Source: RH-AL1 sp965214415
GTDB taxonomy: Bacteria > Pseudomonadota > Alphaproteobacteria > Rhizobiales > Beijerinckiaceae
Assembly (NCBI GenBank): GCA_965214415.1
Contig: CBDCBQ010000003.1
Span: 124,001-188,000, forward strand
DNA length: 64,000 nt
Direction of reading: 5' to 3'
Under the pieces are notes generated by a model, which saw nothing but the letters and a program-made list of their open reading frames with translations, searched no databases and had not been told where the DNA came from. Shown here one piece after another: positions 8,781 through 18,710 of this stretch; position 1 is the first letter of the stretch, and the number at the start of each line of letters is the position of its first letter. Position numbers and translations under genes: made by a program.

Positions 8781-9830
8781 ATGACCCGACGTTCGCCCTG
8801 GTGGCGACCCGACCTTTTCGCCGCCAAGCGCCCGGCGCTTGAGGCACGCGCGCGCCTCAAGGCAGCCATTCGGGCCTACTTCCTCGCCGAGGGCTTTCTC
8901 GAGGTCGAGACGCCGATCCTGCAAGTCTCGCCCGGCAATGAGACGCACATCTCCGCCTTCCCGACCGAGATGATCGCCGACGACGGGGGACAGGTCCGCA
9001 TGTACCTGCGCACCTCGCCGGAATTCGCCTGCAAGACGCTCCTCGCGGCAGGCGTGTCGCGGCTCTTCACCTTCGCCCCCGTGTTCCGCGACCGGGAGCG
9101 TGGCCGGCTGCACCACCCCGAGTTCACGATGCTCGAATGGTACCGCGCCGATGCCTCGCTCGACACCCTGATGGAGGACGCGGCGGCACTGCTGCGCCTA
9201 GCTGGCGAGGCGGCCGGCACCGACGTGCTGCGCCATCGCGACGTGACGGCGCATATCGCGGAGACGCCGGAGATACTCACCACGGTCGAGGCATTCCGAC
9301 GCCACGCCGGGCTCGACCTCGCGGCGATGCTGCCCGATGCGCCAGATGCATTCGCCCGGCTCGCCAACGCGACGCGCGCGCGCGACCTCCGCGTCGCGGC
9401 GGACGACACCTGGTCGGATCTCTTCAGCAAGATCTTGTCCGCCCACGTCGAGCCTCGCCTCGGGCGTGGGCGCGCGACAATCCTGACGCGCTATCCCGCG
9501 AGCGAGGCGGCCCTGGCGCGGCTCTGCCCGGACGATCCGCGCTTCGCGGATCGTTTCGAGCTCTATGCCTGCGGCGTCGAGCTCGCCAACGCCTTCCATG
9601 AGCTGCGCGATGCGGCCGAGCAGCGCTCGCGCTTCGAGGCGGCCGAGGCCGAGCGGGCGCGCATCTATGGCGAAACCTATCCAATCGACGAGGATTTTCT
9701 GGTCGCGCTCGCCGCGATGCCCGATGCCTGCGGCATCGCGCTCGGCTTCGATCGACTGGTGATGCTGGCGACCGGCGCGGACCACATCGAGGACGTGCTG
9801 TGGGCGCCGGTGGCGGAGCCAAAACATTGA
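8781..9830 (+). CDS. epmA: EF-P--(R)-beta-lysine ligase EpmA (GenX/PoxA)
   Basis: A 349-residue protein resembling the catalytic core of class II lysyl-tRNA synthetase without the anticodon-binding domain, as expected for EpmA. Class II motifs are visible: EVETPILQ (motif 1), FRDRERGRLHHPEFTMLEWY (motif 2) and GIALGFDRLVML (motif 3). EpmA activates (R)-beta-lysine and transfers it to Lys34 of EF-P. It is divergent from efp across about 120 bases and overlaps or abuts epmB. Confidence 0.95.
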   Translation: MTRRSPWWRPDLFAAKRPALEARARLKAAIRAYFLAEGFLEVETPILQVSPGNETHISAFPTEMIADDGGQVRMYLRTSPEFACKTLLAAGVSRLFTFAPVFRDRERGRLHHPEFTMLEWYRADASLDTLMEDAAALLRLAGEAAGTDVLRHRDVTAHIAETPEILTTVEAFRRHAGLDLAAMLPDAPDAFARLANATRARDLRVAADDTWSDLFSKILSAHVEPRLGRGRATILTRYPASEAALARLCPDDPRFADRFELYACGVELANAFHELRDAAEQRSRFEAAEAERARIYGETYPIDEDFLVALAAMPDACGIALGFDRLVMLATGADHIEDVLWAPVAEPKH

Positions 9831-10912
9831 GCGAGGCCACTTTGCGCACGGCGTCCGGGCTGGTCGCGCGGGCGCTCCTTGCTCCCGCGCAGCAGCTCGA
9901 AGCCGAGGCGGTGGCGCGCCGCTTCGCGATCGGCGTGACGCCGGCGATGGCCGACCTGATCGACCCGCGCGACCGCGCCGACCCGATCGGCCTGCAATTC
10001 CTGCCCGATGCTCGCGAGCTGCGCGTTCTAAAGGAGGAGCGCGCCGACCCGATCGGCGATGCCGCGCACAGCCCGTGCGAGGGTATCGTTCACCGCTACC
10101 CCGATCGCGTGCTCTTGAAGCTCGTCGCCGTTTGCGCCGTCTATTGCCGCTTCTGCTTCCGGCGCGAGACGATCGGCCCCGGACATGGCGACGCCGCCCT
10201 GTCGCCGGCGGCACTCGAGCGGGCGATCGCCTACATCGCCGCGCGCCCCGCCATCTGGGAGGTGATTCTCAGCGGCGGCGATCCTCTCGCCGCCGCGCCG
10301 CGCCGGCTGGCGGAGGTCGCGGCGCGGATCGCCGAGATCGCGCATGTGAAAATCCTGCGGGTGCACACGCGCGTGCCCGTGGTCGCGCCCGCCCTGGTGA
10401 CCGACGCGGTCGTCGCGGCGCTGCGGGCCTCGGGCAAGACGATCTATGTCGCGATCCACGCCAACCATCCGCGCGAGCTCACGCCTGACGCCGTCGCCGC
10501 CTGCGCGCGGCTCGCCGACGCGGGATTCTGCCTCGTCAGCCAGAGCGTGCTGCTGCGCGGGGTCAACGACGATGTGGAAACCCTCGCCGCCCTGATGCGC
10601 GCCTTCGTCGAGGCGCGGATCAAGCCGTATTACCTGCACCACCCCGACCTCGCGCCGGGCACCTCGCATTTCCGGATGACGATCGACGACGGCCGCGCGC
10701 TGGTCGGCGCCCTGCGCGGGCACCTGTCCGGGCTCTGCCAGCCGACTTACGTGCTCGATATTCCCGGCGGCCACGGCAAGGCGCCGCTTGGGCCGGATGC
10801 GTGGGACGCGGGCACGGTCGGCGATCATCGCGGCGGTCGGCATCTCTACCCGCCGCACGGGGTGGGAGACGATGGGCCGCGAGCCCCCGAAACCTTCGAG
10901 AGCTCGTTCTGA
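9827..10912 (+). CDS. epmB: EF-P beta-lysylation protein EpmB (lysine 2,3-aminomutase family)
   Basis: A radical-SAM enzyme with the cluster-binding motif CAVYCRFCF, close to the CxxxCxxC arrangement. Lysine 2,3-aminomutase-family segments follow: ILSGGDPL, HTRVPVV, HANHPREL and YYLHHPDL. EpmB turns L-lysine into (R)-beta-lysine for EpmA. Two starts are possible: TTG at 9827, which overlaps the epmA stop as TTGA and gives 361 residues, or GTG at 9800, which gives 370 residues. I prefer the former for the coupling. The C-terminus is Gly/His/Pro-rich and shows no known domain. Confidence 0.92.
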   Translation: MSEATLRTASGLVARALLAPAQQLEAEAVARRFAIGVTPAMADLIDPRDRADPIGLQFLPDARELRVLKEERADPIGDAAHSPCEGIVHRYPDRVLLKLVAVCAVYCRFCFRRETIGPGHGDAALSPAALERAIAYIAARPAIWEVILSGGDPLAAAPRRLAEVAARIAEIAHVKILRVHTRVPVVAPALVTDAVVAALRASGKTIYVAIHANHPRELTPDAVAACARLADAGFCLVSQSVLLRGVNDDVETLAALMRAFVEARIKPYYLHHPDLAPGTSHFRMTIDDGRALVGALRGHLSGLCQPTYVLDIPGGHGKAPLGPDAWDAGTVGDHRGGRHLYPPHGVGDDGPRAPETFESSF

Positions 10913-11055
10913 AGGCGTAGCGAAAGGGCCAAGCTCGAACGGTGACCTTCGCGGCGCTGGGAACGCACGCGGAGCTTTTCAAATGACCCGAACCGGTCGG
11001 GAAACTGTCCCTCGCGCCGCAACAAAACCGAATTTCCGACGCTCCTTGCCGCGAC

Positions 11056-13626
11056 ATGCCTCGTCGCCCGCTCCTCACGATCCTCCTCGTCGTCCTGCTG
11101 CAGATCTGGTCCGCCGGGCTGGGCGCCCACGCGCAGACCGCGGCCGTGCCGGCGGCGGCCCAGGCGCCGCCGAGCGAGACCCAGGCGCCGCCGAGCGAGA
11201 CACAGGCGGCGCCGAGCGAAACACAGGAGCAACTGACCGGCAAGGTCGATGGGCTGGCCAAGAAGATCGGCGATCTCGAGACGGATCTCGACGGCACCGA
11301 TCTGCGCGAGACGAAGCTCACCAAGCTCGCGACCGACATCGTGCCTCTCTCGACGGACGCGCAGGCGCTGGTCGAGAGGCTGACCCCACGTGTCGCCGCC
11401 TTCAAGGCGCGTGTCGAACAGCTCGGCCCCAAGCCCGACAAGGGGCCGGCCGAGCCCGCCGACGTCGCCAAGGACCGCGCCACGCTGCAAAAGGCCTTCG
11501 ACGATGCCGACGGCCTCCTGAAGCGTGCCAAGCTGCTCGAGGTGAAAGCGCAGCAGGACGCGGCCTATATCGCCAAGCGCCAGCGCGCCTTGTTCACGGT
11601 GTCGCTGTTCCAGCGCTCCGCGAGCCTGATGAGCCCGCAACTCTGGCGCAGGGTGGCCGCCGATACGCCGGGCAACGTCGCCGACGTGTCGAGCGTCTTT
11701 CATGATTGGATCTCGGGATTCAACGCGAGCCTCACGGGCGGCAAGCTCGTCGCGTTCTGGGTCCTCGTGCTCTCGATCCTGGTGCTCTACTGGCCGCTGA
11801 CGCGCGGCGCCAAACGCTTGTGGAGCCGCGACGCCAAGGTCGAAAAGGCCGAAGCCAAACCAGACGTCAAGCCCGACACCAAGCCCGACACTTGGCACAA
11901 GATCGTCGCCGCCTGCTGGACGAGCTTCTCCGTGGCGGGCGCGATGATCGCCGTCATGTATGGAGTCGTCTACGTCTTCTCGTTCTTCGCCGTGCCCGAC
12001 GATCGCGTGCTGCCGTTCTTCTACGCGCTGCAGGCCAGCGTCGTGCGCATCGCGCTCGCGGCGGGGCTGTCGCGCGGCATCCTCGCGCCGCACCGCTCGC
12101 GCTGGCGGCTCGTCAACCTCGACGATACCACCTGCGACAAGCTGATCCGTATCGTGGTCGGCGTCGCGATCATCGTGTCGGGCGCCAAATGCATCGAGGC
12201 TCTCAACGCGGTCATCTACGCGTCGCTGGAATTTTCGGTCGCCGCGCGCGGCATCGGCGCGTTGCTCGTTGCCGCCGCGCTGACGTTGGCCATGCTCGAC
12301 CTCGGCAGCAATCCCGAGGCCGAGAACCCCGATCGCGAGGAGGGCGCGCCGGCGACGCCGCAGCGGCGCGACTGGTACGGATTGATCCGTGGCGCGACCT
12401 GGGCCGTGATCCTCGTCATCACCGTCGCCGTGCTCGCGGGCTACAGCCCGTTCGCGAGCTTCCTCGTCGATCAGATCGTGCTCGTCGCCGGCACGCTGGC
12501 GCTGCTGTTTTTGTTGGTCCGGCTGATCGACAAGGCCTGCGAGCTCGGCTTCCGGCCGACCTCGCCGGTTGGCCGCAACCTCATCTACACGATCGGCATG
12601 CGCCGCGAGACGCTCGGCCAGGTGTCGATCCTGCTGTCCGGCGCCGCGCGCGTGGCGCTGATCGGCCTCGGCATGCTGATCGTCGCCGCGCCCTGGGGCA
12701 TGCAGTCGACCGACATCGCAGGCAACCTCAGCGCGGTCTTCTTCGGCTTCAAGATCGGCGACGTGACGATCTCGGTCGAAGGCATCGTCATCGCCGTCGT
12801 CAGCTTCGCCGCCGTGCTCGCCGCGACGCATGCCCTGCAGGGCTGGCTCGAGGATCGCTATCTGCCGCAGACCCGGCTCGACGCGGGCCTGCGCAACTCG
12901 ATCAAGACCAGCCTCGGCTACGTCGGCACGATCCTGGCCCTGGCGATCGGCGCCGCCAACCTCGGCTTCGACTTCCAGAAGCTCGCCATTGTCGCCGGCG
13001 CGCTGTCGGTCGGGATCGGCTTCGGCTTGCAGTCCATCGTCAACAATTTCGTCTCCGGCCTGATCCTGCTCTGGGAGCGCGCGGTTCGCGTCGGCGACTG
13101 GGTCGTCGTCGGCGCGGACCAGGGCTATGTGCGCAAGATCAACGTGCGCTCGACCGAGATCGAGACGTTCGACCGCGCCTCCGTCATCGTGCCGAACTCG
13201 AACCTCGTCAGCGGCGTCGTCAAGAACCTGATGCGCGCCGACAATATCGGCCGGCTGTCGATCGAGGTTACCGTGCATTCGGCGGCGGACCCGGAGAAGG
13301 TGCGCGAGACGCTGATCGACATCGCCCGCGACAACGAGGCGGTGCTGTCGTTGCCGTCGCCGCAGGTGCGCTTCACCGACCTGAAGGCCGGCGCGATGTC
13401 CTTCGAGCTGTTCTGCTTCGTCGCCGACGTCGAAGGCATGGCACGCACCAAGAGCGACCTTTATTTCGAGATCTACCGGCGGTTCAAGGATGAGGGCTTC
13501 TTCAACGGCCCGCCTGCGCCACCCACCGGCATCGACATCATCGGCCTCGACCGGCTCGAGGAGATCCTGAAGGCCGGCCGCGCCCCGGCCGAGGTCGAGC
13601 CTGTGCGATCGCTGAAGGCGAGCTGA
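11056..13626 (+). CDS. Large mechanosensitive ion channel protein (MscS family, DUF3772-like N-terminus)
   Basis: An 856-residue inner-membrane protein. A signal peptide is followed by three near-identical PPSETQA-type repeats (residues ~37-56), a periplasmic helical region (~60-200) of the DUF3772 type, and some ten membrane helices. The canonical MscS pore helix is at about residues 640-665 (AIVAGALSVGIGFGLQSIVN), followed by the beta domain (GDWVVVGADQGYVRKI) and the C-terminal alpha/beta domain. It should open under membrane tension to release osmolytes. The stop overlaps the start of the next gene as TGATG. Confidence 0.9.
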   Translation: MPRRPLLTILLVVLLQIWSAGLGAHAQTAAVPAAAQAPPSETQAPPSETQAAPSETQEQLTGKVDGLAKKIGDLETDLDGTDLRETKLTKLATDIVPLSTDAQALVERLTPRVAAFKARVEQLGPKPDKGPAEPADVAKDRATLQKAFDDADGLLKRAKLLEVKAQQDAAYIAKRQRALFTVSLFQRSASLMSPQLWRRVAADTPGNVADVSSVFHDWISGFNASLTGGKLVAFWVLVLSILVLYWPLTRGAKRLWSRDAKVEKAEAKPDVKPDTKPDTWHKIVAACWTSFSVAGAMIAVMYGVVYVFSFFAVPDDRVLPFFYALQASVVRIALAAGLSRGILAPHRSRWRLVNLDDTTCDKLIRIVVGVAIIVSGAKCIEALNAVIYASLEFSVAARGIGALLVAAALTLAMLDLGSNPEAENPDREEGAPATPQRRDWYGLIRGATWAVILVITVAVLAGYSPFASFLVDQIVLVAGTLALLFLLVRLIDKACELGFRPTSPVGRNLIYTIGMRRETLGQVSILLSGAARVALIGLGMLIVAAPWGMQSTDIAGNLSAVFFGFKIGDVTISVEGIVIAVVSFAAVLAATHALQGWLEDRYLPQTRLDAGLRNSIKTSLGYVGTILALAIGAANLGFDFQKLAIVAGALSVGIGFGLQSIVNNFVSGLILLWERAVRVGDWVVVGADQGYVRKINVRSTEIETFDRASVIVPNSNLVSGVVKNLMRADNIGRLSIEVTVHSAADPEKVRETLIDIARDNEAVLSLPSPQVRFTDLKAGAMSFELFCFVADVEGMARTKSDLYFEIYRRFKDEGFFNGPPAPPTGIDIIGLDRLEEILKAGRAPAEVEPVRSLKAS

Positions 13627-14138
13627 TGACGCGCCGCCTTTTCCGTCTCCCGTCTGCGACGGCCGCCCTTTCTCTGGCCGCCTCTCTCGCCCTCGCCGGC
13701 TGTCTCGCCTCCGAGGACAATACCCCCGATGTCGAGTCCCATCCGAGCGTCGTCGTCCGGCTCGATCCGGGCGAGATCCAGCATCGCATCTCGGTCTATC
13801 GCGAGGCGCACGGGTTGCCGCCGGTCGTCGTCGATCCCGGCCTGATGGCGCTGGCGCAGTCGCAGGCCAACGCGATGGCGAGCGCGAACCATCTCAGCCA
13901 CGAGATCGCCGGGAGCCTCGACCGTCGCCTGAACGAGGCGCGCCACGCGAAGGGCTACGCCGTCGAGAACGTGTCGGCCGGCTATGCGAACGCCGACGCG
14001 GCGCTCGGCGGTTGGGAGCGCTCGCCCGCCCACAATCTCAATCTGCTCGACAGAAAGATGCGCCGCCTCGGCATCGCCGCCGCCGACGCGCCCGGCACGC
14101 GCTTCAAGACCTACTGGGCGCTGATGATGACGGACTGA
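13626..14138 (+). CDS. CAP-domain lipoprotein
   Basis: A 170-residue protein with a lipoprotein signal peptide (lipobox LAGC, cysteine near residue 26). A single CAP/SCP domain follows: residues such as HGLPPVVVDPGLMALAQSQA, NHLSHEI, VENVSAGY and WERSPAHNLNLL match the four CAP motifs. Bacterial CAP proteins are extracytoplasmic and of poorly known function. Its start codon overlaps the MscS stop, so co-expression with the channel is likely; it may be a periplasmic partner in the envelope. Confidence 0.85.
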   Translation: MTRRLFRLPSATAALSLAASLALAGCLASEDNTPDVESHPSVVVRLDPGEIQHRISVYREAHGLPPVVVDPGLMALAQSQANAMASANHLSHEIAGSLDRRLNEARHAKGYAVENVSAGYANADAALGGWERSPAHNLNLLDRKMRRLGIAAADAPGTRFKTYWALMMTD

Positions 14139-14143
14139 CGCGG

Positions 14144-15103
14144 TCAACCGCCCGCATAGAGCGCGTGCACTTCGAACGGCAGGTCCGCCATCTCCTGTTC
14201 CAGCGCGGGATCGGTCGAGAGCGAGGCCAGCCAATCGGCGAAGGTATCCCCCGTGACGAGGTCCGCCACGGCGGCGACGGCGAGCTGCCGGTTACGCGGC
14301 GGAATGAATTCGGCGGTCACCGCCTGGCCGCTGTAGTCGCCCGAGTAGTGTCCGTCGAGGCAATGCGACCAGAACCAATGAATGCCCGGACGGCCCGAAG
14401 CTGTTCGGTTGGGCTGCGCCATCGCGCCTGTCAGAAGAGGATGGGCTCCGACCAGCCAAGCGATCACCTGACCGCGCCAGTGCGGCGAGGGAATCGCCAG
14501 CACCGATGCAAGCCATGGCCCGACCTCTTCGGCGGCAAGATATTTCAGGCAGAAGAACAGCGACGCCGAGAGCGGCTCGCCGACGTCAAACCAATGCCAG
14601 AGCGCGATCCGCGAATTGTAATACTTGCCCAGGCATCGCCGAACATCGATGTCGCCGTCGGGCCAGCAGACCTTGTCCATGATCGCGCGACCCAGCGTCG
14701 ACAGCACGTCCGCGCGAAACACGGGGTAGGGCGTCTCGAGCATGCCGGCCGGATATTGCGTGATGAAGGCCGTCACCAGAGCATCGAGCAGAGCCGAGCC
14801 GCCGAATGACAAGAAGGTCTCATGGCAGCGCGGCAGGACGCGCGGCAGCAGATAGTGAAACCACACCTGCCATTCTTCCAGCGCGCCGAAGCTCGACGTC
14901 CCCGAGGCGATCGCCTCGAGCGCCGGCTCGATGTCGCGCGCGGACAGCTCCGCCAATCCACCCTGCAGCTCGGTGTACAGGCAGCGTGTCCCACCGATGA
15001 ACCAAGCCTCGCCCATCGGCTGCTTCGGCAGCGGAAAGGCGGCCGCGAGGCGGGCAAGGGCGCCCTCGTCGCAGCCCTCGCCGGGATACCAAAGGAAGGT
15101 CAT
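14144..15103 (-). CDS. Hypothetical protein (319 aa)
   Basis: A soluble 319-residue protein, rich in aromatic residues, without signal peptide or membrane helices. Tryptophan and histidine clusters such as WFHYLLPRVLP, IALWHWFDVG and IHWFWSHCLDG suggest an alpha-helical fold, but I do not recognise a family. The gene is convergent with the CAP lipoprotein gene (five-base gap) and divergent from the sensor kinase at 15314. Confidence 0.6.
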   Translation of the reverse strand: MTFLWYPGEGCDEGALARLAAAFPLPKQPMGEAWFIGGTRCLYTELQGGLAELSARDIEPALEAIASGTSSFGALEEWQVWFHYLLPRVLPRCHETFLSFGGSALLDALVTAFITQYPAGMLETPYPVFRADVLSTLGRAIMDKVCWPDGDIDVRRCLGKYYNSRIALWHWFDVGEPLSASLFFCLKYLAAEEVGPWLASVLAIPSPHWRGQVIAWLVGAHPLLTGAMAQPNRTASGRPGIHWFWSHCLDGHYSGDYSGQAVTAEFIPPRNRQLAVAAVADLVTGDTFADWLASLSTDPALEQEMADLPFEVHALYAGG

Positions 15104-15313
15104 GACGTCAGAGCTTTGCGATTTCGCGACGTCCCGAGGCGTCGCCGTTCAGCATGAATCCGCACTGTAGCTGTAAGGATTATTGACATGCCGACCGCGC
15201 TCTCGTGAAGTAGTGGCGGGGGAAGGCGTGTCGCGTATTGCGTTTCGGCGACTGATCGGGTGGGGCCGGTCGGAGTCAGAAGGCGCGGCGGGCCTCCGGG
15301 GGCTTTCGCCTTG

Positions 15314-17047
15314 ATGAGCGCGAGGACGATCCTTGTCGTCGGTACGTCGGAAGCGCGGCGCGCGAGTCATGTCGCGGTGCTGGCGCAGGCCGGATACGAC
15401 GTTGTCGATGTCGCCACCTCGGAAGAGGCCTTGGCCAAGGTCGAGGCCGGCCTGCCGCCGCTCGTCGTCGTCGACAGCGAGCTGACCGACGTCATCGGTA
15501 TCGACCTCTGCCACCGCATCAAGCAGGCAAGCCCCGAGACGTTCCTGCTCCAGATCTCCGCGACCTTCGCCGACGATCCGCAGGCCGTGACCGATGTCGA
15601 GAGCTGCCTCGACGCCTACCTCGTCGACCCGATCGATCCGCGCGAGCTGATCGCCCTCGTCCGCTCGCTGCTGCGCCTGCAGAAGGTCGAGGCCAATCTG
15701 CGCGACAGCGAGGAGCGATTGCTGCTCGCGCAGGACTCGGCCGGACTCGCGATTCTCGACTGGGTCATCGCGACAAACACGTTCGTGCACTCCGACAATC
15801 TGGTCGAGCTGTTCGATCTGCCCTCGCTCGCCCCTGGCGCCGCGATCGCGCCGACGCAGCTCATCGATCGCATCCACCCCGAGGACATCGGGCACCTGAT
15901 CGGCGAGTTCACGCAAACGAGCCGGACAGACAACAATTTCGAGACCGAGTTCCGCATCGTGCGCTCCGACGGCGAGGTCCGCTGGATCGCCTCGCGCGGG
16001 CGCTTCTTCATCGGCCCGAGCGGCATGCCGGAGCGGATGCTCTCGCTCTCCTCCGATGTGACCGACCGCAAGGTAGCCGAGCGCGGCAACGCGGAACTCG
16101 CGTCGATCGTCGCCTCGTCGATCGACGCGATCGTCAGCGTCGACCTCCAGGGCGTCGCGACCTCCTGGAACGCTGGCGCCGAGCGCCTGTTCGGCGTCGC
16201 CGCCAGCGAGATGATCGGCAAGACGCTCGATACGGCCTTCCCCGAGATGCCGATCGCCGAGCGCGAGGCTTATCGCGCGCGGCTGACCGACGGCAACGCC
16301 CATGAGTTCGAGACCCGGCAGAAGCTCAAGACCGGGCAAAACGTCGATCTGTGGATCACGAGCGCGCCGATGCGCGAGCCGAGCGGACGCGTGATCGGCT
16401 CCTCGTTCATCATGCGCGACGCGACGCCGCACAAGCAGCGCGAGGATCACGTTCGCTTCCTCATGCGGGAGTTGACGCACCGCTCCAAGAACCTGCTCGC
16501 CGTCATCCAGGCGATGGCGCGGCAATCGCTGACGAGCGGCGTGACCCAGGAGGAGTTCGTGCGGCGCTTCAGCAACCGCCTCGCCGCGCTCGCCGGCTCG
16601 CACGATCTGCTCTCCAGCGTCGAGTACAAGGGCGCCTCGCTGCTCGAGCTCATCCGATCGCAGCTCAATCACTACGACGAGCTGTTCGGCACGCGCATCC
16701 TGCTCGAGGGCGGCGATGTGCTTCTGAAGCCCGAGGCCGCGCAGAACATCGGCATCGCCCTGCACGAGCTGTCGACGAACGCCGCGAAGTACGGCGGCTT
16801 GTCGAACGAAGGCGGGCAGGTGACGATCACCTGGGGCTTTACCGACGTGTCGCCGCCGCGCTTCGCGATGACCTGGCGCGAGACGGGCGGGCCGCCGGTG
16901 GCCGTGCCGACGCGCAAGGGCTTCGGCACGATCGTCATGGATCGCATCGCCGGTACCGCCCTCGGCGGTCGCTCGTCGGTCGGCTTCGAGCCTTCAGGCG
17001 TGGTCTGGTCCATCGACGTGCCGGCCGCCGCCGCGGTGATCGCCTGA
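15314..17047 (+). CDS. Hybrid sensor: degenerate receiver, two PAS domains and HWE-type histidine kinase
   Basis: A 577-residue cytoplasmic signalling protein. Residues ~1-120 form a receiver-like domain with the Asp54 position kept (VVDSELTD). The N-terminal acidic pair is replaced (VVGTSEARR), and the conserved lysine of the fifth strand is missing (YLVDPIDP), so phosphorylation is doubtful. PAS domains span ~135-260 and ~265-385. The kinase core has the HWE H-box RELTHRSKNLLAVIQAMA, the N-box LHELSTNAAKYG and the WRETGGP segment of the family. No partner regulator is adjacent. The ATG at 15314 gives the standard receiver start. Confidence 0.88.
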   Translation: MSARTILVVGTSEARRASHVAVLAQAGYDVVDVATSEEALAKVEAGLPPLVVVDSELTDVIGIDLCHRIKQASPETFLLQISATFADDPQAVTDVESCLDAYLVDPIDPRELIALVRSLLRLQKVEANLRDSEERLLLAQDSAGLAILDWVIATNTFVHSDNLVELFDLPSLAPGAAIAPTQLIDRIHPEDIGHLIGEFTQTSRTDNNFETEFRIVRSDGEVRWIASRGRFFIGPSGMPERMLSLSSDVTDRKVAERGNAELASIVASSIDAIVSVDLQGVATSWNAGAERLFGVAASEMIGKTLDTAFPEMPIAEREAYRARLTDGNAHEFETRQKLKTGQNVDLWITSAPMREPSGRVIGSSFIMRDATPHKQREDHVRFLMRELTHRSKNLLAVIQAMARQSLTSGVTQEEFVRRFSNRLAALAGSHDLLSSVEYKGASLLELIRSQLNHYDELFGTRILLEGGDVLLKPEAAQNIGIALHELSTNAAKYGGLSNEGGQVTITWGFTDVSPPRFAMTWRETGGPPVAVPTRKGFGTIVMDRIAGTALGGRSSVGFEPSGVVWSIDVPAAAAVIA

Positions 17048-17495
17048 GCGCCACGCGCGACGGCTTGCGCCGGGTACGGGTGCTCTCGATGCAAACATCC
17101 CGTCGCGGCGGTACGCCGGACCGCCACTCGCGCGATCGGCCGCGGACATCAGCCTGTCGACGCCCAAGGTGATGAGCCCGATGGCCGCCGTCGCGGCGAC
17201 GAGCACCAGGATCAGGCCACTGTCCAGGAGCCCGGCGCAGACGAGGACGAGCGAGATCCGCGCGGTGACGAGTTTGATGGGGCCAGGTCCTTCGATCGAT
17301 TGGGCGGCCGATTTCCGATGCTCGCCGCGATGCGAGCGTCGCGCCAACGTGGCATTCTTCGGAATGGAGCGAAGTGGGACGTCGATCCCACCGGCCGGCC
17401 GCCGCCAAAAAGAGCGAGCCACCCGGCCCCACCTATGGCAAACAGCGGATGTGGCCGCGATCCCGGCCAGGGCGAGACGACGGACCGAGCACGCG
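17048..17495. other. Intergenic region upstream of metZ
   Basis: This is 448 bases without a gene I can support. An open minus-strand frame here contains a hydrophobic stretch (VTARISLVLVCAGLLDSGLI and following residues, near 17170-17275) that could be a small membrane protein, but it runs into the kinase gene and lacks a clear start or homologue. I looked for a SAM-II-type leader before metZ and did not find its conserved core. Confidence 0.4.
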
Positions 17496-18710
17496 ATGGT
17501 TGAGCAATCCGGCAAGGGCCTGCGCCCGGCGACCCAGCTCGTGCATGGGGGCACGCTGCGCTCGCAGTTCGGCGAGATGTCGGAGGCGCTCTTTCTCACG
17601 CAGGGCTATGCCTACGAGACGATGGAGCAGGCCGAGGCGCGCTTCAAGAACCTCGAGCCGGGCTTCATCTACTCGCGCTACTCCAACCCGACCGTTGCGA
17701 TGTTCGAGGCGCGCATGGCGCTGCTCGAGGGGGCGGAGGCCGCGCGCTCGACGGCGAGCGGCATGGCGGCGGTCGCCGCGGCGCTGATGAGCCAGGTCAG
17801 GGCCGGCGACCACGTCGTCGCCGCGCGCGCGCTGTTTGGCTCGTGCCTCTACATCGTCGAGGACGTGCTGCCGCGCTACGGCATCGCCACCACTCTTGTC
17901 GACGGCGCGGACCTCGACCAGTGGCGCGCGGCGATGCGGCCCCAGACGAAGGTGCTGTTCCTCGAGACGCCGACCAATCCGACGCTCGAGATCTACGATA
18001 TTTCCGCGCTGGCCGAGATCGCGCATGCCGGTGGCGCGACCCTCGTCGTCGACAACGTCTTCGCGACGCCGCTGCTGCAGCGTCCGCTCGCGCTCGGCGC
18101 CGATTGCGTCGTCTACTCGACGACAAAACACGTCGACGGGCAGGGGCGCTGTCTCGGCGGCATGATCCTGGGGAGCCAGGCGTTCGTCGACGAGCACCTG
18201 CACAACTACCTGCGCCACACGGGTCCGGCGCTCTCGCCGTTCAACGCCTGGGTGATGCTGAAGTCGCTCGAGACGATGCCGGTGCGCGTCGCCCACCAAT
18301 GCGCGAGCGCCGCGCGGATCGCCGACTATCTCGCCGAGCAACCGGGCATCCGGCGTGTGCTGTATCCCGGCCGGGCCGATCACCCGCAGGCCGACCTCGC
18401 CCGTCGCCAGATGGCCGGCGGCTCGACGCTGGTCAGCTTCGAGGTCGAGGGCGGCAAGGCCGGCGCGTTTCGGCTCGCCAACGCGCTCGAGATCGTCAAG
18501 ATCTCGAACAACCTCGGCGACGCGAAGAGCATCATCACCCACCCGGCGACGACGACGCATCAACGCCTCTCGCCGGACGCGCGCCTGCGGATGGGGATCG
18601 ACGATGGCTTGCTGCGCCTCTCCGTCGGGCTCGAGGACGTCGAGGATCTGATCGACGACTTGAGCCGCGGCATGTCCGGCGAAGGACGGATCGGCCTCGC
18701 CGCGGAGTAG
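17496..18710 (+). CDS. metZ: O-succinylhomoserine sulfhydrylase
   Basis: A 404-residue PLP enzyme of the Cys/Met metabolism family. The PLP lysine is Lys211 in YSTTKHVDGQG. Cofactor and substrate motifs SRYSNPTVAMFE, TPTNPTLEI and THPATTTHQRL are present. The motif GEMSEALFLTQGYAY is typical of MetZ rather than cystathionine synthase or lyase. It makes homocysteine directly from O-succinylhomoserine and sulfide. The start is ATG at 17496; longer in-frame extensions to 17169 are not homologous. Confidence 0.93.
   Translation: MVEQSGKGLRPATQLVHGGTLRSQFGEMSEALFLTQGYAYETMEQAEARFKNLEPGFIYSRYSNPTVAMFEARMALLEGAEAARSTASGMAAVAAALMSQVRAGDHVVAARALFGSCLYIVEDVLPRYGIATTLVDGADLDQWRAAMRPQTKVLFLETPTNPTLEIYDISALAEIAHAGGATLVVDNVFATPLLQRPLALGADCVVYSTTKHVDGQGRCLGGMILGSQAFVDEHLHNYLRHTGPALSPFNAWVMLKSLETMPVRVAHQCASAARIADYLAEQPGIRRVLYPGRADHPQADLARRQMAGGSTLVSFEVEGGKAGAFRLANALEIVKISNNLGDAKSIITHPATTTHQRLSPDARLRMGIDDGLLRLSVGLEDVEDLIDDLSRGMSGEGRIGLAAE

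Noticed and set aside
17300..17495. SAM-II-type riboswitch upstream of metZ
   Set aside because: Expected by analogy in alphaproteobacteria, but the conserved core sequence of the aptamer was not found in the gap.
16994..17599. Small membrane protein on the minus strand between the sensor kinase and metZ
   Set aside because: It has a hydrophobic stretch but overlaps the kinase and metZ starts, with no clear start codon or homologue.
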